Assembly: GCA_037367405.1 (NCBI GenBank)
Contig: JAZKJV010005534.1
Span: 310,001-374,000, forward strand
Origin: Ottelia alismoides
Taxonomy: Eukaryota > Streptophyta > Magnoliopsida > Alismatales > Hydrocharitaceae
Direction of reading: 5' to 3'
DNA: 64,000 nt
Shown: positions 23,001 through 33,942 of the stretch, piece after piece
Position numbering within the stretch: position 1 is the first letter of the stretch
Layout of the letters: each line of letters opens with the position of its first letter
Position numbers and translations under genes: made by a program
Notes under the pieces: model-generated
What the model was told of the DNA's origin: nothing
The model's database searches: none
Seen by the model: only the letters and a program-made list of their open reading frames with translations

Positions 23001-23150
23001 GAATGGTTCATTAAGATTTCTAATACTGAAAATTAAACCTTTAAAGATCAATAGGAGGATAAAGATCATTTGACAATGATCTGACATAATGTTTTGGACA
23101 TATGTCTGTTGATGAGATCAATGGACAAGTAAGAGATGAAACTTTAGAAT
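20091..23150 (+). other. Copia leader and ruined gag/protease region
   Basis: No readable gag or protease was found; every frame is closed within a few dozen codons. More GC-rich patches occur at 20850-20970 and 21230-21560. Triloop-type inverted repeats continue here: 20106-20118 (CGAAT, ATG), 20564-20582 (CAATTAAT, GAA), 20761-20781 (TAATCAAAA, TTG), 21132-21150 (ACTCTAAT, ATG), 21178-21194 (TATGAAT, GTG), 22544-22562 (TTGATAGT, ATG). Confidence 0.6.
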
Positions 23151-23154
23151 GTCT

Positions 23155-23740
23155 GAAATTTCAAAACTTGCATACTTATGAATATTGTATTCAAAGTAAA
23201 ATGTCCAATACACCCTTCTTTTGGAATGGTGTAAGATGTTAAGGTATTCAAGATCTCATACATATTGATGTATGTGAATCATCTATATCAGAATAAACAT
23301 TATGGATATGTGATATCTATTAATGATTATTTGTGATATGAAATTTCTTCTCTTCACTTAGAAAACTTTGAAATGTTCAAAGATTTCACAATTTTGGTTT
23401 AGAATCAAAGTTTGAAGGAAGATGAAATGAATTTGATCTAATCAAGGTAGCTTGTACCTATTAGATGAATTCAAGGAATACCTTATGGAGATGTGAATAT
23501 CATTTCTATCTCACCCCTCCTAATGAGCCTTAACTCAATAGAGTTGTAGGGAGATGCAATTGATCATGTGTGACATGATTTGATCAATGATTAATCTTAG
23601 CATAATTATCTCTTAGTTTCCAGATATATGTGGTAGAGACTACATTATACACTTAATAAGGTCCATGCTGGTAAGCTGGAATCTAGCACCAGAGAGTGCT
23701 ACTTCATTAGAAAAATAAAGGATGGTATTAGATACCTACT
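23155..23740 (+). pseudogene. Copia integrase remnant
   Basis: Reading across frames and stops, the family order can be followed: a YCIQSKMSNTPF stretch (usual SCxxGKMTxxPF), LIHIDVCES (usual LIHTDVCGP with the first catalytic Asp), a KLxNVQRFHNF-like segment (usual TFxxFKEF), EGR-NEFDL, MNSRNTLWRC, LTPPNEPxLNRVVGR (usual LTPPGTPQWNGVSERRN) and ETTLYT (usual ETAAYTLN). The segment that should contain the second catalytic Asp is not readable. More than ten stops interrupt it. Confidence 0.75.
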
Positions 23741-23859
23741 TTATGACCTTGAGATTCTTAAAAGATCTCATCTTTGAGAATATGATTCTTATAGGATCTC
23801 TCTTGAGAATCAAGATGAAAATGAAGTAAAAGAACTCATTTAATCTTGAAAGGATAATG

Positions 23860-24580
23860 AGGCTCCTGAAATCGGAAACTAAAATAGATAATTAAAGATG
23901 AAACATTAATGCCTCTTCAAATAAGTTTGAGGATGGATTCCATATGTCAGTTAAATCTGAGAATGATCAGATTTCATGTGATGAAGCTCCTGAGGATCAT
24001 GACATGGAAAGATGGATGTTAGCAATAAAAGTCTAATGTAGACTTCATGTACAAGTGTTGTATATGGACCCTCGAGGATCCACCTATATGGGTCAGACCC
24101 ATTAAGGTGTAAATGGATCTTCAAGAGAAAGAGGGAACCTGATGAGAAGGTATAGACCTTCAAAGCAAGGTTCGTAGCCATGAGCTACACACCGAAGAGA
24201 AGGCATCGCTTGCGATAAGACTTGCTCTCCAGTGACCTTGCTTTAACCCATCAGAATATTGCTAACTATAGGTACACAACTTGTCTATGACATCTTCATG
24301 GTGTGAGTCAAGATTGCATTCCTCTATGAATACTTCTCTAAGGATATTCATATGAATAGCCCCAGGGCTTCATGGTTGAGGAAAGCAAGGTGTGCTAGTT
24401 GAAGAACTCTATCTTTGGACTCCAATAAGTTTCTTGTAGTTGGAACATAAGATTTGATGAAATTATAAATGTTGTGATTTCAGATAAAATCTTGATGAAC
24501 CATGTGAAGCTTAGTGGGAGTGCCATTGTGTTCATCGTGCTTAATGCATATATTATTGTAATCATTTAGAATGATATAAG
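23860..24580 (+). pseudogene. Copia reverse transcriptase remnant
   Basis: Recognisable pieces in order: HDMERWMLAI (usual xxxWxxAMxxE), a stretch ending KWIFKRKREPDEKV (usual CKWIFKRKxGPDGKV), TFKARFVAMSYTPKR (usual TFKARLVAKGYTQKE), VKIAFLYEYFSKDIHM (usual VKTAFLNGxLEEDIYM) and SGSAIVFIVLNAYIIVII followed by a stop and NDI (usual YVDDILLIGND). The catalytic YVDD has become NAYI, so the polymerase would be dead even without the stops and frameshifts. The remnant follows the integrase, the copia order. Confidence 0.85.
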
Positions 24581-24592
24581 AATAAATAATAA

Positions 24593-25080
24593 GTGTTTGA
24601 TAATTTGGTTGTTCCATACCTTGAGATACGATCTCGAGGATACCTCTTAGATCTTAGTTCTGAAGTAGCTCAAAAGCAAAGAGAAGAGGATATTGGGACC
24701 GTCACATTAGTAATACACCTTGGACTTATTCCATTTTCTGGAAAATTCCAAGAGAGGCTTCCTTCCCTAAGATGTGGTAGTGACCTGTCTAAAAGGATAG
24801 CACCTCAAAGAGTTGAGGAAGTAAAAGCCAGAACTGCTTGCACTTGTGCATCAGTTGCGCGAAGTTGAAGTGTATGCTAGATGTGTACAAAAGCCATGTG
24901 TCTGCCATGCAGTGGGAATAGTAAACTGTTACTAATCCTACTCTGGAGATAAAACACTTGATTGCAGTAATAACAATATCTTCAAAGATGATGAAACTTA
25001 GAGATAGTGATCTCAAAGTCTTATCTTCAAAGGTTTAAGACCTTGTAGATAGTGATCTATAAGGGTCTTAACTGTAGATA
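24593..25080 (+). pseudogene. Copia RT-end and RNase H remnant
   Basis: A 91-codon open frame (24593-24868) reads FQERLPSLRCGSDLSKRIAP and RVEEVKARTACTCASVARS, the counterpart of the copia KKGLLPFRHGxxLSKEQCP ... EEVExMxRIPYASAVGS. The next piece, in another frame, reads CHAVGIVNCY, then SYSGDKTLDCSNNNIFK, the counterpart of AVGIVSRYQSNPGxxHWxAVKxILKYL. It confirms the copia identity and shows that the frame was lost by indels as well as substitutions. Confidence 0.8.
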
Positions 25081-25393
25081 CCTTAGGAGATAGAGATCTC
25101 CAGGAATTGAGGTATTCTAATAAGGATTATGGGAATACTGGTTATGATAATTAATAAGATGTAGTGTCAAGGACACTATAACCAACAAAATTGAGTATCG
25201 GTTGTATGAGATGCAACATTCGCATTGGATGCGAGCACTGTTACTAGGAGATATGCAAGTGTCGTAAAAGGACTTGGCGTAGTCTCTTGGGAACGGAGTG
25301 ACTGATCAGCTTACCTAGCTATTTTCTAAATAGCCTATGATTGTCACATGAGTGTGGGTTTAAATGATTAGCCCATTAATGGCTCTTTGGGCT
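25081..25393 (+). other. Copia pol end and 3' untranslated region
   Basis: Faint similarity to the end of copia pol (the ADPLTK ... KHDRH region) at 25250-25365. A perfect inverted repeat GGAGAT/ATCTCC with 4-nt spacer is at about 25088-25103. Confidence 0.45.
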
Positions 25394-25403
25394 AGTGGGA
25401 GAT
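25394..25403 (+). other. Copia polypurine tract
   Basis: AGTGGGAGAT directly before the 3' LTR, the usual plant copia PPT form. Confidence 0.85.
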
Positions 25404-28028
25404 TGTTGGACATGCGAGCCCACGGCGAGCCATTATGCAATAAATGTTATTGCAATTCACTCCTTAATCTGAAATAAAGAGTACATAGTTTGCATAATAG
25501 GTCCCTTAGTGCAATTAGGATTATGTACCATGGTCATCTTAATGATCATACAGCTGTTGATTCAATTATTGAATCATAGAGGCTGGTGCTTAGATGAATA
25601 TCTAATGAGTTAGATTGAGGACTCATCAAGCACCGTCAAATGATTATTAAGAGATGATATCCAGCCTGAGTAGGAGATGGCAATCCTTTCTCAGTTAGGC
25701 TGATATCTGACCGACTTCTTGATGCAGGTCTTCTGCATAGGAATAGAGATTCGGAAGTGTCAGATTAGTTAGGTCAAAGAGTTGACTTAATGAGATCGAG
25801 ATAACCAAAGTCTTATATCATATGCTGTCATGATATATGCACACATCCTCTGACCGGAGACAGATGTGTTACTATATGTCTGAGTATGTACATTTGGCAG
25901 ACCAATAGGTTGATGACCTAATCAAGGTCTATATACCGGCGCGCTGGTGTGCATATAAGGGCATATGAGTAATACGATCTCTCAAAGGGATCATACAGGT
26001 TCACTACTGAATCGGAAGACATGAGCTCACTTATGAGATATTGGGAAGAATCAAATTCCGTGCGCACGGTCGTCTCGCTTTGGAAGCTTGACTGAATTTG
26101 TTGGTTTGATATATACTTTTGAAAAGTATATGATCAAGACCTAGGTATGATATATGCTTTTGGAAAGTATATGATCAATACCGACTCCCAATGATCGAAT
26201 GAGAAACTTACTGATAAAACCATGAAGTAGACAGTATAAAGTTGATTCAATACTTCGGGTTTAATCTGAGTCTTCCAGTATGCAGGATGTATAGGTATTA
26301 GGAATACCTGAGGGTGATGCGATCATAAACGATTGTATAACTATGACGCTTCCATTCCTAGGGAGTGATGAAACGAGTCTGGATTTTAGTGACTCCTCTC
26401 AATAGAGAAGTAATCTTATCTTAGTCCAATTATTGGACATTGATCTGAATATGATTCAGATGCAATGAGAAGATTAGGTTTGCGGTCTTGATTTAATCAA
26501 GCATCTATGGGAGGCCCGCGATCTGGATTTGAGATATGATCTCAATATCCATGTCACTATACGTGGAACAATACAATCGCCCTGTCCTTATCTCCAAGTA
26601 TCTGCGGAGAAAGTGCATTATCCTTGATGGAGTTCATGGATAATTCTATTGTTGATTTATGTATCCGAGCATTGAGGAAATGGATAATTAAATGTGATTT
26701 AATTATCATGATTAATATGAATTCGATTCATATTATAAAGAGAGTTGTTATGATTTGATTATCAAAGATGTAAATAATGTGAATATGATTCATGTTATTT
26801 GAGAACAAGAGAATAGAGATCCAAGATGATTAAATGTGATTTAATTATCATGGATATGAATAATGTGGATAGCAATATCCATATTAATTATATATATTAT
26901 AAATGTGATTTATAATATATAAGAGAGAGCTATTTGTAATTTACATTTGTTAATTAAATGTTAATGTGAATTGGATTCACATTGGACATTGAATTGAAAA
27001 TGTAATTTACATTTTGTTTTGGGTTGTGAATACGATTCACAAATTTTTCAATGGCAAGATTGCAATGTCTACAAAATAATTGTGAATTATTTTTGTAGAA
27101 TGATTTGCAACATAAGTTGTTGCAAATAATGGAGATTACATAAAAGATGAAATAGCCACCTTCCTAATGGAGGAGGGTGGACGGCCACCACTCCCATTAG
27201 GAAAGGGAGGCCGTCCCCCCTCTCCACATGGAAGGAGGCTTTCTCTCCTTTCATTATCTCCATGTATTGATGATTTAATTTTGTGATTAAATAGTGTTGA
27301 TTTATCAACATATATTCAATTTAAATTAAATTAATTATTGTTGGTTTTATCAACACAAATCTTAACCATTAAAAGAAACACAATCAATGAGAGCCATTGG
27401 ATTTGTGTTGGCCCATGGATTGAGATCCATGGATCCCAAAACCTTATAAATAGAGAGGCATACCCATGCTCTCTTTTTACAGAAAATGCTTGAGAAAAAT
27501 CCCTCTCTCTCTCTCTTTCTCTCTAGACGTCAGCCCTCTCTATCCCTCTCATGGCCGTTCACCATGGATACCATGGAGAGGTTCTCCGTCGCCGCAGCAT
27601 CATCGTTATGCTGCCCGATCATCTGCTCGTGGATCTCCGTCTCCTTCGGTGCGCCTCGCTCGTGAAAAGACGACGGATCCCGTGTGTCGAGATCAGGAGA
27701 TCCGCCGCTTGGATCATCAACATGGATTGCGACAAGCACGCGGTTCATCCCCGCGCTCGCAAGCGTCTCCTCCATCGGATCGGACTTGACACAGGAGGTC
27801 TCTTCGTTTAGAGACTCGATCGCAACCACGCTTCAAGAGGTAATCCTATTACTTGTTTGTGGTTTAGACGAAACGATTCGAGAAGTGTTCTTGGATCATG
27901 TGGTTTCGTCGCATAAAAATTTTTAATTCCGCTGCATCAAGCAACTAGTTCGACTAGTCGCTCCTTGTCGTATTCGATACGACGCACACGCTTCCATGAT
28001 GCGCTTGAGGATCAAACCATATCCTTCA
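25404..28028 (+). repeat. Copia 3' LTR
   Basis: Second copy of 17454-20075 with scattered substitutions and small indels. TATA box at 27445-27453. Confidence 0.95.
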
Positions 28029-28033
28029 ATAAC
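28029..28033. repeat. Copia target-site duplication, right copy
   Basis: ATAAC, identical to 17449-17453. Confidence 0.88.
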
Positions 28034-28659
28034 TATGCAAAATTGTGAGTTTACATGGATGTTTATATAAAAAATACTTTTTACAAATAGAAATTGATCG
28101 AATCATTTCTGCTATCATCTATTTTTTTATTTTTATTCTTGTTTATTTTCAAGGATTCATCAATATATTTTTCGTAATATATATACATGCACACATATTG
28201 ATATATTAAAATGGATAAATATATAGTAAATACGGGTGAAAAGAGATACTTTTATATATGTATATGACCCGTAACTATGTCTGCTTTATACAAAATTTGA
28301 CATCATTATCCATATCCTTTTTAAAATAGATATTAATATAACTTTGAATCCACGACTATTGGTATATATAGTTGTGGATTTTCTTTTAACTAAACGTAAG
28401 ATAATTCAATACCTCCATTCACCATTTTTGATATAATTATTTCATAATAAATACATTTTGTATATTTATATCAAGTATAAGCCATTTAATGCATGCATGT
28501 TTAAGGTAATCAATAAATTATATCTAACATTATCCAACTGTTCCATATCTATTTTATCACTAAAAAACGGTTCTACAGTTCTCTTTTTAAAAGTCCATCC
28601 CTATATCATATGTTATACGATATTTATTATTGCAAAATTATGCTTTACATTTGAACAAG
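28034..28659. other. AT-rich non-coding spacer
   Basis: No gene, RNA or clear repeat seen. Confidence 0.5.
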
Positions 28660-29297
28660 ATTTTTGAAACCGAACCGGAAGCCGAACCGAAAATCTTGTT
28701 GAAATGGTCGGATCGGGTCGAACCATGTAATCAAATCGGTTCAACCGGATGATGACGTCGTCATTATTTAAAATCGGATTAAACCGGAGATGAAAAAAAG
28801 TGGTTGAACCGGCTAATCAAATCGAAATGAAATAATATATATATTCATATATATAATATACACTTACTTGAGATATATATAATACATATATGATGTATAT
28901 ATTTCACACTATACATAATAAAGTATTTTTCTTATACATAATCAAATATCATACATATCATATATATAATTTGAACTAGATGCGCTATAACATGATAATA
29001 GTTTAATAATATTTAAAATCCATTACATGTGAAAAGTCGTGTTAGTTTAGTTGGATAGAAGTGTGAAATAGGTAACCAAAGGTCATGGTTTCAACTCCCA
29101 CTACTAACAAATTTTTTAAATAATTCAAAAATTAAATGTGGTTCAACTTCGGTTGAACCTGGTTAAATCGGGTCAAAAAATAGGTTGAATCGGAAGAGTT
29201 AATTAAATTTTGAATAATCGAACCAAACCGACATAAATCGTTTAACCAGACCAGTCCAGGTCCGGTTCACCGGCCGGCCTGGTCCGGTTTCAAAAAT
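28660..29297. mobile_element. TIR element rich in GGTTCAACCGG motifs, with internal tRNA-like region
   Basis: The ends are inverted: ATTTTTGAAACCG on the left and CGGTTTCAAAAAT-type sequence on the right, followed inward by CCGAACCGG and CCGGTCCGG-like repeats on both sides. Length 638 bp. It contains no protein frame. A tRNA-like Pol III promoter is in the middle. No clear target duplication was found, so the superfamily is not settled. Confidence 0.55.
29036..29108 (+). ncRNA. tRNA-like sequence with A and B boxes
   Basis: TTAGTTTAGTTGG at 29042-29054 fits the A box (TRGYNNARNNGG) and GGTTTCAACTCC at 29087-29098 fits the B box (GGTTCRANTCC) with one extra T; spacing is about right for a tRNA. 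The acceptor stem does not pair well, so it is a tRNA-derived pseudo-sequence and not a working tRNA gene. Confidence 0.4.
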
Positions 29298-29760
29298 ACT
29301 GATTTGAACTGAAAAACAACTGTATCATAATCAAAGATTAATATATCAATGTTTTTCGATTATTATTTTTAAAATTTTACCTGCTCATCGCTAAATTTTG
29401 AACTAAGAAATGAGCAACAATTATCTAATTTAAAAAAAAGTAATGTAATAAATGTTTCCATAAGAACCATTGTCAATTATATAACAACAGATATGCCATT
29501 CGTCACTACTTTGAAGTGTACAAAATAAATTTGTAACAAATGTTATCATTATCATATATTCAACCACTGACGATATGGTGATGGATTTTAAAAGAACGTC
29601 GCTATAGATCCATTTCATTGTAGTGTACACATTTGGATCCGATTTTAAAGAATATGGGAACATATTTTTCGTATATGTTAATACCCATATCTGTTATTGT
29701 GTTCGTATTTGAAAATGGATAAGGATAAGATAAGCGCTAAATCTGTATATATAGGATTAA
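29298..29760. other. AT-rich non-coding spacer
   Basis: No gene or clear repeat seen. Confidence 0.5.
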
Positions 29761-30103
29761 ATGGGGTTGCTCCCTTTGGGCAGCCAACATAGGTGCTCCC
29801 GCCGTATTTTTTCGCATTTTTTATTTTTTTAAAAAAATATCATGTATATTCATCAATATATCTCTCCAATATGACATTCAAATTTCGTCAGAAATGGGGA
29901 CTTCTATGCCCTCCATCTAGAATAAGTCGATTACAACAATATTTAGACCACTGAAATTACATGTTCTAGATGGAGGGTATATGATTCTTTATTTCTGACG
30001 AAATTTGAAAGGCATATTGGAGGGATATATGGATGAATATAAGTTGTGATGCTTTTCAAAAAAATAAAAAAATTACGGAAAAATAGGACGAGGGCAGCCA
30101 CAT
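29761..30103. mobile_element. Fold-back MITE, copy 2
   Basis: Same family as 13080-13403: left arm ATGGGGTTGCTCCC ... ATTTCGTCAGAAAT ... CCCTCCATCTAGAA, right arm TTCTAGATGGAGGG ... ATTTCTGACGAAATT ... AGGGCAGCCACAT. The whole 343 bp is one long hairpin. Confidence 0.75.
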
Positions 30104-30142
<39 letters not shown>

Positions 30143-30143
30143 T
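30104..30143. repeat. CT then TA microsatellite
   Basis: About eleven CT units followed by about nine TA units, at the right edge of MITE copy 2. Confidence 0.9.
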
Positions 30144-30470
30144 ACAATTTACATCCCTAAGGGTAGGATATTTATCTTTTACATGTAGATATAGTAGCAT
30201 ATAATTGATGTTAACACTAGAATATCTAAGTTTTATGTGAATTTTCTACCTTTTATAATAAGTAAAGGTTGCATATACATTATATAAATGATGGGAACTT
30301 GGGAGGCTTGGGGGGCCAAGCCCCCTCCCGCCCCCCTCTCTCCGTCTTTGGTTGTGGTGCTGTAGCACACCACAGCCGCTCGATCAACAGCAAAGAACCC
30401 ACTCCCTTAACATCGATATATATTGGTCGTTGAAGCTTATGAAGGCCAATATTTGAGACGAAAAAAATAA

Positions 30471-30817
30471 AGGGTAAATTATATAAAAGGCCTCAACTAT
30501 ACCTCGATTCCTAACTAGGGGTCTCATTTTTCAATTGTAATATATAAGGGCATGGACTTTCAACTTTAAGAGTTTAATGGCAACATATAAGAGTCGTTGA
30601 AGCTTATGGAGGCTTGTATTTGAGACAAAAATATAATATCATATTTCTTTTTGTTACAATTTAAAACTGACGCCCTTAATTGAGAATCAGGACATAGTTG
30701 AGGTCCTTTATGTAATTTACCTAAAATAAATTTAGGTCCCTCTTTACTACATTTGAAAAATGAGGCTCCTACTTGAGAATGGAAGCATAATTGGGACGTT
30801 TTTTTGTACTTTACCCT
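30471..30817. mobile_element. Fold-back element with ~80-bp imperfect TIRs
   Basis: The left end AGGGTAAATTATATAAAAGG pairs with the right end ...TTTGTACTTTACCCT; inward, CTCATTTTTCAATTGTA on the left matches the complement of TACATTTGAAAAATGAG on the right. A 43-bp direct repeat (GTCGTTGAAGCTTATG ... TTTGAGAC) lies at 30427-30469 and again inside the element at 30592-30635. Confidence 0.5.
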
Positions 30818-32406
30818 CAATTCATTATACGATTTATTTATCATGAGATAAGAAGACGATATCCCATATTAAGGAGTTTAGGCGGATAATACATACAAAT
30901 ATCAGTATGATTGTTATCATATTCTTGTCTACTTTAAAATATGAATATAAATGCGAGTATGCGCATTAATGGATAAATATATCATTGAACAAGATATGGA
31001 CAATAGTGTATATTTTATAGATTAGTTCCGCACACACAATGTATTTATTTTGCAATAATTATATCAAATATCGTGTAAGAATGAATAAAATAATATTATA
31101 AACTTGCAAATATATTTAGATGTGTGCACGTGTCCCGAAATATATTTAAAATAGGTACGATAACATATTGAGCACATGTCGGGTTCAAGTTGCAAAGAAG
31201 ATATCATTCACTTGTGTCTAATAAGCAAATAATTTATTTTGGCAAGAACTTATGATTTTGTAAATTAATGTTATGGATTTAAAATGGAGATAAATTAACT
31301 AATCTTTGATATTTTAGGTGAATGTTGATTTATCTTTTTTTTCTAAATATAATGCATGTGTATTTTCAATACCTTTAGTTTAGTAGCTTAATTATCTTCT
31401 TATCAGATAGAATATTTTGCCTATTTAGCTTAGTTGATTTTAGGTTTAGTTTAAATAAGCAACAATTTATTTGTTTACATTTTTATAATTTATTACAAAC
31501 AAAAACACACCAATTGCAAATATTCATTGAGATTGGAATGAGAGTTTTTTTTTGTTGAAGGAGATCACTTATTTATTTTTGATTTGTTCATTGATAGAAT
31601 AATGCGATTTTGTGCATGATAGATTTGAATGAAAAAATTAGTTATCAGTGACCATTTTAGCATTTAATTTATTTTAATTCGATTATATTATTCTAATTTC
31701 TATGAACACTTGTTAAATGTGTGATAATTTTCTTTGCAAAATCGCAGAACGAAAATTTTGTCATGCATGCATGACTTCCATAATCATGTAGTAATTATAA
31801 AAAAGCAAAAAATGTAATCAGTTAGACGAATTGATGGGATAACGGTGTTTAAATCAATTTTTTAAAAAAGATTGGATAATATTTAAAAGTGATAATTCAA
31901 GGTTTAAAAAAATACAAACTAAATTCTGTTTTGCAAAAGAGACGTTATTTTCCATTTTTCTCCCAATTAGAAATAAAAAGATAGGCGATACAGTTATTCC
32001 TAGAAGATATATAGAGGACATTGTAAATGTAAGTTAATTATTAATATAAGTGCTATTGCAGCATTCCAATTAAACCATTAAACTTGATTATAATGACTAG
32101 AAGTGAATAGAATATTTTGCACCTTTTTCTTCTCCTCAATAATATTAAAATTAGGGATGCAAAGATGACAGATTGGATATGGTTGTTTCCATATCCACTT
32201 TCGCTTCATCTTTATCGAATATGGATATAAGGATGTGGATGTAAATCAGATATAAATTTAGGAAACCATATCCTTAAACAATTGTACTCGAATTCAGATC
32301 GAATCGTTCAAATATGAAATTAGATTAAATTAGATTGGATAAAGAACAAATGCTAATATGGATAATATTTATAAGATCAAATATGAATTTGATTTGATAA
32401 AGATAA
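30818..32406. other. AT-rich non-coding spacer
   Basis: No gene or RNA seen. 32150-32400 is rich in ATGGATAT and its complement, the style of a decayed hAT end. Confidence 0.45.
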
Positions 32407-32660
32407 CACTACAACAAAATGAACCAAAAAAACAACAGATAATTTTGGAAGAAGCTAATGAGCTGATAGTTGCTATGCAACTTCTCAATGATTTTTTTCC
32501 ATTGTCATTTTCGTTGCTATAAAAGGCGTTGTTAAAAATTTAGCAATGGATAATAACAACCAATAATTATCCATTGGATAATGAGAAGTGGCAACGGATA
32601 GTTATCCAATGGTGACTGAGAAATAGCAAAGGATAATTATCCATTTCCGTTCAGAGAGGA
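32407..32660 (+). mobile_element. CACTA-type terminus with subterminal repeats
   Basis: Starts CACTACAACAAAA, the CACTA terminal form, followed by GTTGCTAT, CGTTGCTAT and four copies of GGATAATTATCCA-like palindromes (ATCCATTGGATAAT, GGATAGTTATCCA, GGATAATTATCCA). The opposite end was not found before 34 kb, so it is truncated or longer than expected. Confidence 0.5.
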
Positions 32661-32693
32661 TACTTCGATGTGGTTTTGTGCCTGTTGTGGTCA

Positions 32694-32765
32694 GATCGAG
32701 CGGTTCACACGATTTTGCACGATACAAACCCACAAAAAATGCAAAATCGTACGAACCGCTCGATC
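32694..32765. repeat. 72-nt near-perfect hairpin
   Basis: The 26-nt left arm (32694-32719, begins GATCGAGCGGTTC) pairs with the right arm (32740-32765) at 24 of 26 positions around a 20-nt loop. Confidence 0.85.
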
Positions 32766-33112
32766 AAGATCGAGCGATGCACACACCAACAACAGACTAT
32801 GCTGCTCTTCCGCCTGCTGCAGACGATCCGTCCCCGTTTCCGTTGGGAATGAGAATTCATATTGATAAACTAAAAACTATCCAAAACAATATCTGAAAAT
32901 ACAAAGTAAAAAAAACGAAATGCATAATGTAGGAATAAAATACTGAGTGAACAATTAGAGAACCAATCCAACCAGATTGAGATATCGCATGTCAGTCCAA
33001 ACTAAACATAATTAAAATGGGAAAAGGGAGAAATAGAACGAGGGTCTCTCTTTCTTCTCCAGAACTCATGTGGTGGAAGGGGCCTTGTTTATCCGCCTCA
33101 CGCGACTGTAGG

Positions 33113-33280
33113 TAGGAGTGTTCATGGGGTGGGTAACCGACCCATTCAATCGTGACTTGTCTCGACTTATCTTTATCAGGTCAATGGGTCGATCTGATCC
33201 ATTTCAACAGGTGTCCGATTCTAGTGGGATCCCAATCATTTGAATGGGTAACAGGTATCCATGAATACATGCGGGTCACT
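33113..33280. mobile_element. hAT end fragment related to 10801-11934
   Basis: TAGGAGTGTTCATGGGGTGG, then ACCGACCCATTCAATCG, matches the inverted right end of the hAT element (TAGGGGTGTTCATGGGGCGG, CCGACCCATTCAATG). Only one end is present. Confidence 0.6.
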
Positions 33281-33942
33281 GCAACAAACATTCAAAACAT
33301 AAATAGAAGTAGAACTTATTGAAAACAAACCTTTGACATTCTTTCTTCCTGACATATACTATTGAAAACCTCATGTCCATTCAAACAAACCATAACAGAG
33401 CATGGTAAAATTGGAAGCTGGTACAGAGCAAAAAATGATCACATGTACTCAAATAATTCCTATTTGACTCGTTATTTTTTTAGTACATCATGCACTTGTT
33501 CCCTGCAGAGAAAAATTCCCACTCATAAAATTGTGACAGAACACAAACTAATCTGGAACTTTTGGCAAATCATAAAATTATTTTTATGGGTCTAATCTGT
33601 GTTATTGCTATATATTGTACGTGAACCAGTATGGAACTTTTGACAAATCATTGTTAGGCAAATGCAGGAAGAGTGATAAGTATTTCTTAGTCATAGTATT
33701 CTATAACTTACAACAGTTCCAGATCTAACTTTCGATCTACTTCTGAATCCAACTTAAGGCATTTGGTATCTGAATGGTACATTGTAGACGACGATGTTTC
33801 TGAACGGAAAATAATCATACAGATGATTGCATATGATTTTGCATCTCTATATATGCATAATTCAACAACATCATCATATACAACAGTGATAAGTGTCTCT
33901 ATTTTGAATATCCTCTGCCTCTCCATCGCTATATTCATATAC
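33281..33942. other. AT-rich non-coding spacer
   Basis: No gene seen. The 16-bp ATATACAACAGTGATA-like sequence occurs twice near 33876 and 33937, the second touching the LTR start. Confidence 0.45.

Larger units (their letters stand above)
17454..28028 (+). mobile_element. Ty1/copia retrotransposon, 10.6 kb, structurally complete but coding-dead
   Basis: Two LTRs of about 2.62 kb (TGTTGGACAT ... TATCCTTCA), a Met-tRNA primer site just after the 5' LTR, a polypurine tract before the 3' LTR, and a perfect 5-bp duplication. The order integrase then reverse transcriptase/RNase H proves Ty1/copia; the RNase H wording (AVGIV-x-x-Y) fits the Tork/Angela type, less surely. The 5.3-kb internal region has no frame over about 90 codons, yet the LTRs differ only by scattered substitutions and a few indels. 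It is therefore a non-autonomous copy or one that decayed unusually. Confidence 0.95.

Noticed and set aside
29036..29108. Functional tRNA gene
   Set aside because: A and B boxes are present but the acceptor stem does not pair and the B box has an extra base.
30305..30376. Short palindromes (GGCTTGGGGGGCCAAGCC and a CTGTAGCAC hairpin) as a regulatory structure
   Set aside because: Small, imperfect and without context; may be an old TE end.
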